Positions 45,249-54,204 are shown, numbered from the stretch's first letter. The stretch is 64,000 nucleotides of DNA from Chitinophaga jiangningensis (GCF_900142605.1 NZ_FRBL01000012.1:62001-126000); one strand, 5' to 3'. Program-made: numbers and translations. The notes: a model not told the origin generated them from the letters alone.

Positions 45249-47513
45249 ATGGGCCGTTACCAATACCTTATTTTTTCCGCGTTAATACTGGCTTTTGTTG
45301 CCTGTAACCAACATAAAACTACCAATGCTGCCAACGATTCAGACAAGGATTCAGCCGGTGTGCTGGAAGGCAGGGAAGCTATCAGACATATGGAGCTGGA
45401 AGACGGGCTGGAAGTGCAGCTGGTGGCACAGGAGCCGATGGTGGTAGCACCGGTGGCCATGACATTCGATTTCAGCGGCAGAATGTGGGTGGTAGAAATG
45501 ACTGGTTTTATGCCGGATACCAGTGGTACGGGAGAAGATATAGCCAACGGTAAGATCGTTGTACTCGAAGATAAAAATGGAGATGGGGAAGCGGACGAAC
45601 GCCACGTGTTTCTCGACTCGCTGGTATTACCCCGGGCCATCTGCCTGGTAGATTCCGGCATACTGGTAGCAACGCCACCGCAGCTCTGGTATTATGAGAT
45701 CCAGGGCAATAAAGCGGGCAAACGCACGCTCGTGGATGATCACTATGCCGATGGCGGCAACGTGGAGCACCAGCCAAACGGCCTGCTCCGCAGCATGGAC
45801 AACTGGATCTACAACGCAAAATCGGATAGCCGTTACCGTAAGGTGCATGGCAAATGGATAAAGGAGCGTACGCAATTCAGGGGGCAGTGGGGTATTTCCC
45901 AGGATGATGAAGGCCGCCTGTTCTACAATAATAACTCTCAAAACCTGCTGGGGGATTACTTCCTGCCCGGACTTCCCGGTAAGAACACTCACCAGCGCGA
46001 AGCGGCCGGCTTCGATGAAAAGGTGGTAAGCGATAACAACGTATATCCTGCCCGTAAGAACCTGGGTGTAAACAGGGGCTATGTTAAAGGCGTGCTGAAT
46101 GAAGAAGGTAAACTGATTTCTTTTACCGCGGCCTGCGGACCACATATTTACCGGGGAGAGCTGCTGCCGCGAAAATACTATGGAGGTGCTTTTGTAGCAG
46201 AGCCCGCGGCGAATCTTGTTAAATGGAACATCCTGCGGGATAGCGGTGACGTAGTAACCGGTGAGCAGGCATATAAAGGCAAAGAGTTCCTGGCCAGTGC
46301 AGATGAACGTTTCAGACCCACCAATCTTATTACAGGTACAGACGGGGCATTGTATATTACCGATATGTACCGGGGTATTATTCAGCATAAAACTTATCTG
46401 ACACCCTACCTCAAACAACAGATTGCAGCCCGCAAGCTCACCCTGCCGCTTAACTGCGGCCGTATCTACCGCATTGTACCCAAAGGCAGCCATCCTGCAT
46501 TGCTGAATACTGCCACCAGTACTTCCGCCATGCTCACACTACTTCATCATAAGAATGGTATTATAAGGGATATGGCACAGCAACAACTGGTGGACCAGGG
46601 CGTGAAGGCGGCGGTACCGTTATTGCGCCTGAGTTTACACGATACTACGCAGCCACTTACCCAGCGGCATGCCCTCTGGACGCTGGAAGGCCTGGAAGCG
46701 CTCACCCTGGATGACGTGCGTTATCTGTTGGATAGTGGTACTGTAAAACTGAAAATACAGGCCATGGCAGCCTTGCCATCTCTCTACAATAAAAACAATA
46801 GTAAAACAGTAACTGGTATCATAGACAGTTTGTTGCACCAGCCGGCTACCGCGCGCCATGCCGCCTGGCTGTTGCCGGCAGTGGGCAAGTGGGACAAAGG
46901 AGCAGTGGCAATGATGGAACAATATATCCTGACGCATTATGCGGCCGACCGCTACATTTCCGCTGCATTGGTAAACAATGCGCAGGGCCGCGAGCGCGCG
47001 TTGCTGGAGCAGCTGCAGGCGATGCATAAAGACACTACCATCTCCCTGTATAAAGTTTTACAGGAAACCATGGAGGACATGCAAAGTGCGGAGGAGAAGC
47101 AAAAAATGGCGGCGCTGGAATTATCTTATCCGCGGGGTTATGAAATATTTAACAATATCTGTCAAACCTGCCATGGTAAAAATGGAAATGGTATCGCTTC
47201 TATGGCGCCGCCTCTTAATGAAAGCAATTGGGTAAACGGTGATAAGAAGAAGCTGGCTGCTATTGTGTTATATGGCCTTACAGGGCCTGTAGCCGTGCAT
47301 GGTAAGGTGTATCAGTCGCCCGAAATCAGTGGTGATATGCCTGGCATAGGTTCCAGCGATGAATACAGTGACGCCGACATTGCGCAGGTATTGTCCTATT
47401 TAAGGGCGGCCTGGAAAAATAAGGCTGGTCAGGTTACCGAATCAGATATCAAAGCAGTGAGAAAGCAATATAATGGTCGCCAAAAGCCATTCACCGCTTC
47501 CGAATTACAATAG
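45249..47513 (+). CDS. Lipoprotein sorbosone-dehydrogenase-like/HEAT/cytochrome c fusion
   Basis: 754 aa. The signal peptide ends in FVAC with lipidated C19. The first ~420 residues form a six-bladed propeller of the membrane-bound dehydrogenase/L-sorbosone type (MWVVEMTGFMPD, VLEDKNGDGEAD, GTDGALYITDMYRG). HEAT-like helices follow (about 435-600). A class I cytochrome c has CQTCH (C638, C641, H642) and a probable distal Met in SGDMPGIG. This resembles the PVC-type heme-binding dehydrogenases also common in Bacteroidota. It probably oxidises a sugar or alcohol and passes electrons on; the substrate is unknown. It diverges from the nucleoside transporter. Confidence 0.8.
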   Translation: MGRYQYLIFSALILAFVACNQHKTTNAANDSDKDSAGVLEGREAIRHMELEDGLEVQLVAQEPMVVAPVAMTFDFSGRMWVVEMTGFMPDTSGTGEDIANGKIVVLEDKNGDGEADERHVFLDSLVLPRAICLVDSGILVATPPQLWYYEIQGNKAGKRTLVDDHYADGGNVEHQPNGLLRSMDNWIYNAKSDSRYRKVHGKWIKERTQFRGQWGISQDDEGRLFYNNNSQNLLGDYFLPGLPGKNTHQREAAGFDEKVVSDNNVYPARKNLGVNRGYVKGVLNEEGKLISFTAACGPHIYRGELLPRKYYGGAFVAEPAANLVKWNILRDSGDVVTGEQAYKGKEFLASADERFRPTNLITGTDGALYITDMYRGIIQHKTYLTPYLKQQIAARKLTLPLNCGRIYRIVPKGSHPALLNTATSTSAMLTLLHHKNGIIRDMAQQQLVDQGVKAAVPLLRLSLHDTTQPLTQRHALWTLEGLEALTLDDVRYLLDSGTVKLKIQAMAALPSLYNKNNSKTVTGIIDSLLHQPATARHAAWLLPAVGKWDKGAVAMMEQYILTHYAADRYISAALVNNAQGRERALLEQLQAMHKDTTISLYKVLQETMEDMQSAEEKQKMAALELSYPRGYEIFNNICQTCHGKNGNGIASMAPPLNESNWVNGDKKKLAAIVLYGLTGPVAVHGKVYQSPEISGDMPGIGSSDEYSDADIAQVLSYLRAAWKNKAGQVTESDIKAVRKQYNGRQKPFTASELQ

Positions 47514-47525
47514 AAAAAATGCGTA

Positions 47526-47561
47526 AAATATTCAATGTTGCAGGAGCAGCATTGAATATTT
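47526..47561. terminator. Hairpin after the dehydrogenase/cytochrome gene
   Basis: 12 perfect pairs (47526-47537/47550-47561) extended by four more to an AGGA loop. No T-run follows on the plus strand, so it is not a classical intrinsic terminator; it may stabilise the mRNA end. Confidence 0.45.
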
Positions 47562-47612
47562 ACAAAAGAAAAAGCAACAATATTTAATGTCTTGAAATCA
47601 TAGCTGAAGTGC

Positions 47613-47643
47613 ATTTCCGTGAAGGAAATTAACCCTATCTTTG
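47613..47643 (+). promoter_or_regulatory. Promoter with inverted repeat upstream of the GltB-like gene
   Basis: TATCTTTG at 47636-47643 with TTT at the -33 position 19 bases upstream. The 6-bp inverted repeat ATTTCC-N5-GGAAAT at 47613-47629 overlaps the -33 end and could be an operator. Confidence 0.45.
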
Positions 47644-47688
47644 CCCTGTAATGACAAAGGCAACACATATACAAACGCAGAGAAACCT

Positions 47689-47790
47689 ATGTACAACAGC
47701 TTGCTGTACTTGCGGATTTACGTTGCCATTTTTATCCTGCCCCAAAGACTTCAACATTTTAACCCGGACAACTTAATGGAAAGAGACTAG
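47689..47790 (+). CDS. Hypothetical 33-aa upstream peptide
   Basis: ATG to TAG. The N-terminal part is hydrophobic (MYNSLLYLRIYVAIFIL), followed by a polar tail (NPDNLMERD). It lies in the predicted leader of the GltB-like gene, and its last codons run into the hairpin at 47763-47799, a layout reminiscent of a leader peptide. No ribosome-binding site is evident, so it may be chance. Confidence 0.2.
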   Translation: MYNSLLYLRIYVAIFILPQRLQHFNPDNLMERD

Positions 47791-47873
47791 TTGTTCGGGA
47801 GGATCGCTACCTGGCACAACGCAGGCGGCAAACATCCAAAGCAATTACCAAACAATCTTATAAAAACAGTTTT

Positions 47874-49436
47874 ATGAATCATCGGATTGCACGATGGGCG
47901 GTTTACTTTTTATGCCTCGTATTGGACATTACCGTAGCAGTGGGGATTTATCGCGGGTATCTTAGCGGTTGGATCTTATTACCTGTGGCCGTGGGTTTGA
48001 CCATTCTCACCCTGTACGACCGTTTCCAGAGAACGCATGCTTTACTGCGTAACTACCCTGCCTTGGGCAGGCTGCGTTACCTGTTGGAGAACATTCGTCC
48101 GGAGATGCGCCAGTACTTTTTTGAATCAGATACTGACGGACGTCCGTTTAGCCGTCGTCAGCGTTCTGTAGTGTATCAGCGTGCCAAAGATGTAAAGCAG
48201 ACCGTTGCCTTTGGTGCACTGGCAGATATGTACGAGCCTGGCTATGAGTGGGCTTCTCATACTGCGTTTCCTGTTAAAGTAAAGCCAGAAGCACTGCGTG
48301 TTACCATTGGTAACGAGCAATGTTCCCAGCCATATGATGCCTCTTTGTTAAATATCAGTGCCATGAGTTATGGTGCACTGAGTAAGACTGCGGTGCTGTC
48401 GCTCAACGGTGGCGCGCAAATCGGTGAATTTGCACACAACACCGGTGAGGGAGGTATCAGTCCTTATCACCTGGAAAACGGGGGTGCATTGATCTGGCAG
48501 ATTGGTACCGGTTATTTCGGTTGTCGCGATGAAGCGGGTAATTTCTCTCCTGCTGTTTTTGAAGCGGCAGCTGCGGCGCCTTCGGTGAAAATGATCGAAT
48601 TGAAATTGAGTCAGGGTGCCAAACCTGGTAAAGGAGGGGTATTGCCTGCGGCAAAAAATACACCTGAAATTGCTGCTATCCGTAAGGTAAAGCCAGGGGT
48701 GAGCGTATTATCACCTGCAGCGCATACCGCGTTTAGCAATGAATATGAAATGCTGGCGTTCCTGCAGCAAATGCGTAAACTGAGCGGTGGTAAGCCGGTA
48801 GGTTTCAAGCTGTGTGTGGGCCGTGCTGACGAGTTTGAGCGTATTTGTACCGCTATGGTGAACACCGGTATTTATCCGGATTTCATTACGGTGGATGGTG
48901 CAGAAGGTGGTACCGGTGCGGCGCCGCTGGAATTCACCGACTCCATTGGTATGCCATTGTATGATGCGCTGGCGATGGTGGTGAATATGCTGAAGCATTA
49001 CAACCTGAAAAAACATATCCGCATATTGGCCAGTGGTAAAATCATCACCGGTTTTGATATTATGAAAGTGCTGGCACTGGGAGCAGATGCTGCTTATAGT
49101 GCGCGTGGCATGATGCTTGCGCTGGGCTGCATCCAGGCGTTACAGTGCGACAGTGGCAGCTGCCCGGTAGGTGTGGCTACACAGGATCCAACGTTGTACC
49201 GTGGGGTAAATGTGGCGGATAAACGTATACGTGTGGCGAACTACCATCGTAACACTATTTATGCGCTGGCAGAGCTGATGGGTGCCTGCGGCTTTACTTC
49301 CGCAGAAAAGGTGCAGCCGGAAGCGTTATTCCGCCGTGTAACGAGAACGGATATACGCTCTTATGCAGAGATTTATGGTCCTCGTTTGAGCAAAGCGGGT
49401 GCGCCTTTGTATCCGGAGCAGATTGCTCATAATTAA
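47874..49436 (+). CDS. FMN-binding glutamate-synthase-domain protein
   Basis: 520 aa. Two N-terminal membrane helices (about 8-25 and 30-45) precede a GltB-type FMN TIM barrel: NISAMSYGALSKTAVLSLN, AHNTGEGGISPYH, FITVDGAEGGTGAAP and the Cys-rich QCDSGSCPVGVATQDP. Stand-alone versions lack the amidotransferase domain of glutamate synthase, and their reaction is not established. The membrane anchor suggests an electron partner in the membrane. It has a long leader with a hairpin and is followed by an intrinsic terminator. Confidence 0.82.
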   Translation: MNHRIARWAVYFLCLVLDITVAVGIYRGYLSGWILLPVAVGLTILTLYDRFQRTHALLRNYPALGRLRYLLENIRPEMRQYFFESDTDGRPFSRRQRSVVYQRAKDVKQTVAFGALADMYEPGYEWASHTAFPVKVKPEALRVTIGNEQCSQPYDASLLNISAMSYGALSKTAVLSLNGGAQIGEFAHNTGEGGISPYHLENGGALIWQIGTGYFGCRDEAGNFSPAVFEAAAAAPSVKMIELKLSQGAKPGKGGVLPAAKNTPEIAAIRKVKPGVSVLSPAAHTAFSNEYEMLAFLQQMRKLSGGKPVGFKLCVGRADEFERICTAMVNTGIYPDFITVDGAEGGTGAAPLEFTDSIGMPLYDALAMVVNMLKHYNLKKHIRILASGKIITGFDIMKVLALGADAAYSARGMMLALGCIQALQCDSGSCPVGVATQDPTLYRGVNVADKRIRVANYHRNTIYALAELMGACGFTSAEKVQPEALFRRVTRTDIRSYAEIYGPRLSKAGAPLYPEQIAHN

Positions 49437-49454
49437 TTCAGCTATAGTGTTAGC

Positions 49455-49640
49455 AGTCAAATATGTATCAAAAGAGCAAAAAAGCTCCGCTTTCCAGCGG
49501 GGCTTTTTTTATTTCACTTGGTGGGGAAGTTTTTGGTTCGCTTGGGGAGAGACCTTCGGTCTCTCCCCAAGCGTTTGGGGAAAAAAATACTCCGCTGGAA
49601 AGCGGAGTATTCGTTCGTAAGTCAGAATATGTATCAAAAG
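49455..49640. repeat. Imperfect 20-bp direct repeats flanking a palindromic element
   Basis: AGTCA plus AATATGTATCAAAAG occurs at 49455-49474 and again, with one extra G, at 49620-49640. Between the copies are hairpins at 49478-49509, 49539-49573 (16 bp perfect, loop TTC) and 49586-49611. The first and third are inverted copies of each other over 15 bp (49486-49500 and 49592-49606). Confidence 0.7.
49478..49510 (+). terminator. Intrinsic terminator of the GltB-like gene
   Basis: A 14-bp stem with one G-T pair, loop TTCC, then seven T residues. Confidence 0.8.
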
Positions 49641-49667
49641 TGCCGATGGCAATCGGCGAAAAAGCAT

Positions 49668-49698
49668 AAAAAAATCCGCTACTGTGATAGTAGCGGAT
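49668..49698 (-). terminator. Intrinsic terminator of the mqnE/DUF192 operon
   Basis: A 10-bp perfect stem 49674-49683/49689-49698, followed by a T-run when read on the minus strand. Confidence 0.75.
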
Positions 49699-49706
49699 AA
49701 GTATGG

Positions 49707-50234
49707 TTATTTTTTGTAAGCGATTTTATCACCGTATCCAATGTGGTATTTATCGCAGAAGCCACCATTTACTTCCAGCACGTACTGCGCTTTTTTGAAG
49801 GAAGGCAGGCTTTGTTCTGATAAAGGTGTTGCATATTTCTGGATGGATACGATCTCCATTTTATCATCGATATAAATAATATCCAGGGAGATGTAAGTGT
49901 TTTTCATCCAGAAGGATCGCTCTTCCATATCAGGGAACACGAAGAGCATACCCTGGTCATCTGTCATCGACTTTCTGTACATCAGCCCATCTTCGCGTTG
50001 CGGATCTGTTTCTGCGAGCTGGATGTCAATTTTGCGGAGGGTATCAGCACCGGTTTTTGAAACGAAGGCCAGGGCGGCGTCTTTTCTGAAGGCGATGCCG
50101 TTGGCTGTTTCTACCTGTTGCTCTGCAACAGGGGCAGTGGAGGTATCTGCAGCGGATTGATTGCTGGATGCGGACTGGTTGCAGCCTGCGGTGGACAAAC
50201 CAGCTATCAGCAAAAGTTTCAGATATAGATGCAT
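49707..50234 (-). CDS. DUF192 lipoprotein
   Basis: 175 aa. The lipobox LSTAGC gives lipidated C18, followed by a Ser/Ala/Gln-rich linker. The DUF192 beta-barrel core has GLMYRKSMTDDQGMLFVFPD, SFWMKNTYISLDIIYID and VLEVNGGFCDKYHIGYGD. The family is small, periplasmic and of unknown function. It lies nine bases downstream of mqnE on the same strand and ends at a terminator. Confidence 0.88.
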   Translation of the reverse strand: MHLYLKLLLIAGLSTAGCNQSASSNQSAADTSTAPVAEQQVETANGIAFRKDAALAFVSKTGADTLRKIDIQLAETDPQREDGLMYRKSMTDDQGMLFVFPDMEERSFWMKNTYISLDIIYIDDKMEIVSIQKYATPLSEQSLPSFKKAQYVLEVNGGFCDKYHIGYGDKIAYKK

Positions 50235-50243
50235 AGATAAGGT

Positions 50244-51419
50244 TTATTTCAGCAGCAGTTCTTCATCAGAGAATACTACTTCTGTATAGTCTTTAATTTC
50301 ATTGTAAACAGTATCTCTTTCTACCGGGCGGCGACCAGCCTGACGAATCAGCATGGCCAGCTGTGCGGTGTTCATGGAAGGATTCTGTTCTTCTGCACCT
50401 GCCATGGAGTAAATTTTGGTGGTATCGTCGATGGTACCATCCAGGTCGTTTACACCGAAGCTGAGGGTGAGTTGTGCGGTATTTCTTCCCAGCATTGGCC
50501 AGTAGGCTTTCAGGTGAGGGAAGTTATCCATATACAGGCGTGCGATAGCGTACAGGCGGAGATCTTCTACTACAGAAGTTTCCGGAATATCTGACATATC
50601 GTTGCCTTTGTTGCGGAATTTCAGCGGAATAAAGGTATTAAAGCCACCGGTTTCGTCCTGCAGGGAACGGAGGCGCTCCATGTGATCGATGCGGTGTTCG
50701 AAGTTTTCTACGTGGCCGTACAGCATGGTAGCGTTGGTGTGCATACCTTGTTTGTGCGCTGCTTTGTGGATGGCTAACCAGCCGTCTGCATCAACTTTAT
50801 CATGACAGATTTTAGCACGTACATCCGGGTGGAAGATTTCTGCACCGCCGCCTGGCATGGATTGCAGACCTGCTTCGTTGAGGATGCGCATACCTTCTTC
50901 TATGGTCACTTTGGCTTTGCGGAACATATAATCCAGCTCAACTGCAGTGAAACCTTTGATGTGCAGATCCGGACGATGGGCCCTGATTTTCTGAATCAGT
51001 TCCACAAAGAATTCCAGCTGCATTTTAGGGTGTACACCACCCACGATATGTACTTCGGTAACGGGTTGGTTATCGTAGCCTTTTACGATGTCGAGCATCT
51101 GGTCGATGCTGAGTTCCCATCCGTCTTCCCGGTTTTTATAGAGGCGGGAGTAGGAACAGAAATGGCAGGTGAAGATGCAGACGTTCGTGGGTTCGATATG
51201 AAAGTTACGATTGAAATAGGTTTTATCGCCGTGCATGCGCTCACGTACGAGGTTGGCTAATGCACCCAAATATCCGATATCGCCTTTTTCAAATAAGGTC
51301 AGTCCATCTTGTGGCGTCAGTCTTTCCTGTCTTAATACTTTCTCGCCTATTGCTTTCAGCGACTGGTCCAGTCCGGGTTGCTGCAGTAATACTTCTACAG
51401 CGGGATAATCTTGTCTCAT
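50244..51419 (-). CDS. mqnE: Aminofutalosine synthase (radical SAM), menaquinone pathway
   Basis: 391 aa. The radical-SAM cluster is C81-x3-C85-x2-C88 (CIFTCHFCSYSR). VHIVGGVHPKMQLEF and GGGAEIFHPDVRAKIC are characteristic of MqnE rather than MqnC. It joins dehydroxychorismate-type 3-[(1-carboxyvinyl)oxy]benzoate to SAM-derived adenosyl, giving aminofutalosine, so the organism uses the futalosine route. No other mqn gene lies in the window. It begins two bases after the M43 protease gene and precedes DUF192 closely. Confidence 0.92.
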   Translation of the reverse strand: MRQDYPAVEVLLQQPGLDQSLKAIGEKVLRQERLTPQDGLTLFEKGDIGYLGALANLVRERMHGDKTYFNRNFHIEPTNVCIFTCHFCSYSRLYKNREDGWELSIDQMLDIVKGYDNQPVTEVHIVGGVHPKMQLEFFVELIQKIRAHRPDLHIKGFTAVELDYMFRKAKVTIEEGMRILNEAGLQSMPGGGAEIFHPDVRAKICHDKVDADGWLAIHKAAHKQGMHTNATMLYGHVENFEHRIDHMERLRSLQDETGGFNTFIPLKFRNKGNDMSDIPETSVVEDLRLYAIARLYMDNFPHLKAYWPMLGRNTAQLTLSFGVNDLDGTIDDTTKIYSMAGAEEQNPSMNTAQLAMLIRQAGRRPVERDTVYNEIKDYTEVVFSDEELLLK

Positions 51420-51421
51420 CG

Positions 51422-53551
51422 TTATCTTACTTTCATTAATTTAATGGTGTTGGCCCTGTTCCTGTAAATTAATTTTACAAAATAAACACCATTTGGCTCA
51501 TTTACCAAATTAAAGGTCATACGGTTGGCGCGGTTGATGCCGGTAGGGGGCTGACTGGTGATCAGCTGGCCTGCGGCATTATAGATCGCCACCCGTTCAA
51601 GATCCTCCGGAACCTGGTAGAATGTCACCCATACGATCCCTGTACTCGGGTTGGGATTCACCAATACGCCCTGCTTTCTCAGGTCTTCATTGACGTCTTT
51701 CGTAACAATTTTTATATTATCAATATAAATGTTATTCTCTGAATTTGAGATATTTCTGAAGGCTACCTGAAATTTTCCTTTATGCACCGCAGCGGTCAGA
51801 TCCACAGAATCCCGGCGCCATTCGGACGCAGTAGGAACGAACTCTGTCTGAATAGCAGTTTTATGTGTAATGAGATTCGGGCCCCACTTCTGGTATACCA
51901 TTTCGGTACTGTTCATACAATCACTGCTCACATGGATTTGCAAAGTATCCCAGATATTGCCGGCGGTAGACGGATCGGTGTATACCGCTGCAGCCACGTC
52001 AAAAAAGAGGAATACGGAGTCGTGCCCCTGTGGGTCCAGTACGGGCGACAATAAATCATCCTGTTGGAAATTGGTATTGTATCCCAGGTTGCGAATCAGT
52101 GCCGATGCTTTGCTGGCGCTGCCTACGTCGCGGATACGCTCCCAGGTGAAGCTCCTGTCCGGGTTTCGTATAGCCCAGCCGGGAGGAGGGAAGCTGTCGT
52201 TTTCAAAACCTTCGGTGAGGGGGAGTATGACTTCTGCATCGTAATTAAACCTGCCGGTGGTGGTGTCATTGGCCGGGTCGCCGTCTGGCTGTCCGTTAGG
52301 CAGCTGCGTATAGGCTTTAAGGTTATAGTTGCCAATGGTGATATTGGCAGATGGAAGTGTTACGGTGGTAGTGGTCAGCGGCGCCAGGTTACCTGTCCAG
52401 CTATAAGTATGCAAACTACCTCCATTGAGCTGATAGTTGATATTAACGCTGGTAAGAGGGGCTGTGCCTTTGTTTCTGAGCGTTACCACCGGTGCTATGC
52501 CGGTGTTACAGAGCTTGCCTGCGGGCGACAACACCTGCAGCAGCGAGGCATTATTCGGATATACCACCGGTGGGGTGCACCCATCTGAAGTTATGAGTGT
52601 ACTGATAATATTTTCCAGCACAAACCGCATACGGGTCACTTGTCCGGCTGTAAACAGCTGCATGCAGGCATCGTCCGAATAATCCATGTAGTTCATGAAC
52701 ATGATACCTGGAGCGGCAGGCGTACAGCGGTCAGTTTTGGGGAAGGTGAAGCAACCGAAGCTGCTGGTGCCCTGTAGCGGCGTATCGGCGATCCCGTCAT
52801 CGTCGGAGCAGTCGCCGTTATCATCTCCCCAGATATGTTTAAGCCCAAAGTAGTGGCCCACTTCATGGGTCACCGTGCGGCCTTTGTTATAGGTTGGGCT
52901 GATATTACCGATGGTACCGAAGGCGTTGTAAGCTATCACCACACCTTCCTGTTCCGGCTGAAAGCCGCTGCCAACTGGGGCGGCCACGCCGAGGTAGCCG
53001 CTGGCGAGTTTCGTCACCCAGATGTTGAGGTATTTACGTGTATCCCAGGCGTTGGAGCCGCCGGTATCGTCATATTTTACATCCGGAGCGCCGTTGGTAA
53101 TATCGAATGTTCTGTTGCTGGTTACCCGCACAATGCCGTTGGTAGGCTCCCCGTCAGGTGTACGTTGTGCCAGGCAGAAATTAATATTCATATTCCCTAT
53201 GATGGACTGCCATACGGCAGGAACACGGGAAATATCGGTATTGGTAGCAGTATAATCGAGGTTGAGGGCTGCTATTTGCGATTGCACCTGTGCGTCAGTA
53301 ACGCTTGCGGGGTTATCGAGTACGATGTGAATGACCACTGGTATGGTAACAGCCTGTGGAACGGCTTCTGTTTTAAGCTGCTGCTGAACCTGACCACGCA
53401 GCAGTTTTGTTTGCCAGGTCTGGATACGGGCAGCCATAACAGGGCTTTCGGCTGCCATTTGCTGCAGCACTTCGCTGGTTCCACATTTTCGCTGCGCCTG
53501 CAGCGTCGATACGGTTAGAAAGGTAAGGAGGATAAAAAAAAGTTTGCGCAA
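51422..53551 (-). CDS. Secreted M43-family zinc metalloprotease with T9SS sorting tail
   Basis: 709 aa. The signal peptide ends TLQAQ (residue 20). The catalytic site is HEVGHYFGLKH (H229, E230, H233, H239), followed by the FMNYMDYSDDACMQLF met-turn, as in pappalysin/ulilysin-type proteases. An adhesion-like beta domain and a jelly-roll follow. The last ~85 residues form a type A T9SS sorting domain (NPNPSTGIVWV to GVYFVKL). It is exported and probably cell-attached. The start is TTG at 53551, directly before a normal signal peptide. Immediately downstream on the same strand are mqnE and DUF192. Confidence 0.88.
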   Translation of the reverse strand: MRKLFFILLTFLTVSTLQAQRKCGTSEVLQQMAAESPVMAARIQTWQTKLLRGQVQQQLKTEAVPQAVTIPVVIHIVLDNPASVTDAQVQSQIAALNLDYTATNTDISRVPAVWQSIIGNMNINFCLAQRTPDGEPTNGIVRVTSNRTFDITNGAPDVKYDDTGGSNAWDTRKYLNIWVTKLASGYLGVAAPVGSGFQPEQEGVVIAYNAFGTIGNISPTYNKGRTVTHEVGHYFGLKHIWGDDNGDCSDDDGIADTPLQGTSSFGCFTFPKTDRCTPAAPGIMFMNYMDYSDDACMQLFTAGQVTRMRFVLENIISTLITSDGCTPPVVYPNNASLLQVLSPAGKLCNTGIAPVVTLRNKGTAPLTSVNINYQLNGGSLHTYSWTGNLAPLTTTTVTLPSANITIGNYNLKAYTQLPNGQPDGDPANDTTTGRFNYDAEVILPLTEGFENDSFPPPGWAIRNPDRSFTWERIRDVGSASKASALIRNLGYNTNFQQDDLLSPVLDPQGHDSVFLFFDVAAAVYTDPSTAGNIWDTLQIHVSSDCMNSTEMVYQKWGPNLITHKTAIQTEFVPTASEWRRDSVDLTAAVHKGKFQVAFRNISNSENNIYIDNIKIVTKDVNEDLRKQGVLVNPNPSTGIVWVTFYQVPEDLERVAIYNAAGQLITSQPPTGINRANRMTFNLVNEPNGVYFVKLIYRNRANTIKLMKVR

Positions 53552-53703
53552 CGGCTCGGGTATTTGGTTGTGAAATTGTCGACGTAAGATAACGTTTCTT
53601 TGTTATACTTATTTTGAAGGACAGGTTAAAAGGCTGGTTTTGCCTGTGTATCGACAGCTGCCGCCGCGTGGTGCGCTGTGCGCTGACAGCCTGTAAAACA
53701 AAA

Positions 53704-53729
53704 CAGGCCTTCCGGTACCGGAAGGCCTG
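53704..53729. terminator. Terminator of trxA
   Basis: A perfect 26-base palindrome, followed on the minus strand by a T-rich run. It lies 31 bases past the trxA stop. The adjoining 53552-53690 shows a weaker GC-rich hairpin and nothing else. Confidence 0.75.
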
Positions 53730-53759
53730 CCTTAGATATTTTACTTCAGTGCGTCCTGA

Positions 53760-54077
53760 TTAGAGGTTTGCCTGGATTTTCTTTTCCAGTACAGATTTAG
53801 GAACTGCACCTACCTGTTTGTCAACTACTTTGCCGCCTTTTACAAAAAGAATAGCAGGGATGCTGGTGATACCGTAGTTTACAGATAACTGAGGATTGTG
53901 GTCCACGTTAACTTTACCGATGTTTACTTTACCTGCGTAGTCTTTAGACAGCTCTTCAATTACCGGACCGATTGCACGGCAAGGACCGCACCATTCAGCC
54001 CAAAAGTCGATAACAGTTAATTTATCGCTATTCAGAACTTCAGTTTCGAAGTTCGCATCTGTGAATTCTAAAGCCAT
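53760..54077 (-). CDS. trxA: Thioredoxin
   Basis: 105 aa, the standard size, without a signal peptide, so cytosolic. The active site is WCGPC (29-33). DFWAEWC precedes it and the cis-proline loop ITSIPAI is present. It reduces protein disulfides and would also feed methionine sulfoxide reductases such as the one at 11526. It lies 127 bases downstream of dnaE on the same strand and ends in its own terminator. Confidence 0.95.
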   Translation of the reverse strand: MALEFTDANFETEVLNSDKLTVIDFWAEWCGPCRAIGPVIEELSKDYAGKVNIGKVNVDHNPQLSVNYGITSIPAILFVKGGKVVDKQVGAVPKSVLEKKIQANL

Positions 54078-54204
54078 ATACTCTGATTTAAAATGATTTG
54101 TTATGATTGTTTTGATTTTCTGCTGCTTTGTGTTTTTCTGTTCAATCAGTGACTAATTACTGTCAAATCTTGATCCATGTGCAAATTACTGCATTTTTGA
54201 CATC

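Larger units (their letters stand above)
47514..47873 (+). other. 360-base leader/intergenic region before the GltB-like gene
   Basis: It contains a hairpin after the preceding gene (47526-47561), a promoter with an overlapping inverted repeat (47613-47643) and a predicted 5' UTR of about 225 bases. Inside the UTR lie an ORF of 41 codons at 47651, another of 33 codons at 47689-47790, and an 11-bp hairpin at 47763-47799. No known riboswitch was recognised. Confidence 0.6.
49437..49706. other. 270-base hairpin-rich region between convergent genes
   Basis: Four strong hairpins and a smaller one fill the gap between the GltB-like gene (plus) and the DUF192 gene (minus). An imperfect 20-bp direct repeat flanks the central three. 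The short open frames here are by-products of the palindromes. Confidence 0.75.

Noticed and set aside
47651..47776. 41-codon Cys-rich ORF in the leader of the GltB-like gene
   Set aside because: It overlaps another short ORF in a different frame, has no ribosome-binding site and no recognisable pattern; kept only as part of the leader description.
49463..49700. Short ORFs of 60-73 codons in the hairpin-rich gap at 49.5 kb
   Set aside because: They run through terminator stems and have repetitive Ser/Gly/Phe content dictated by the palindromes.
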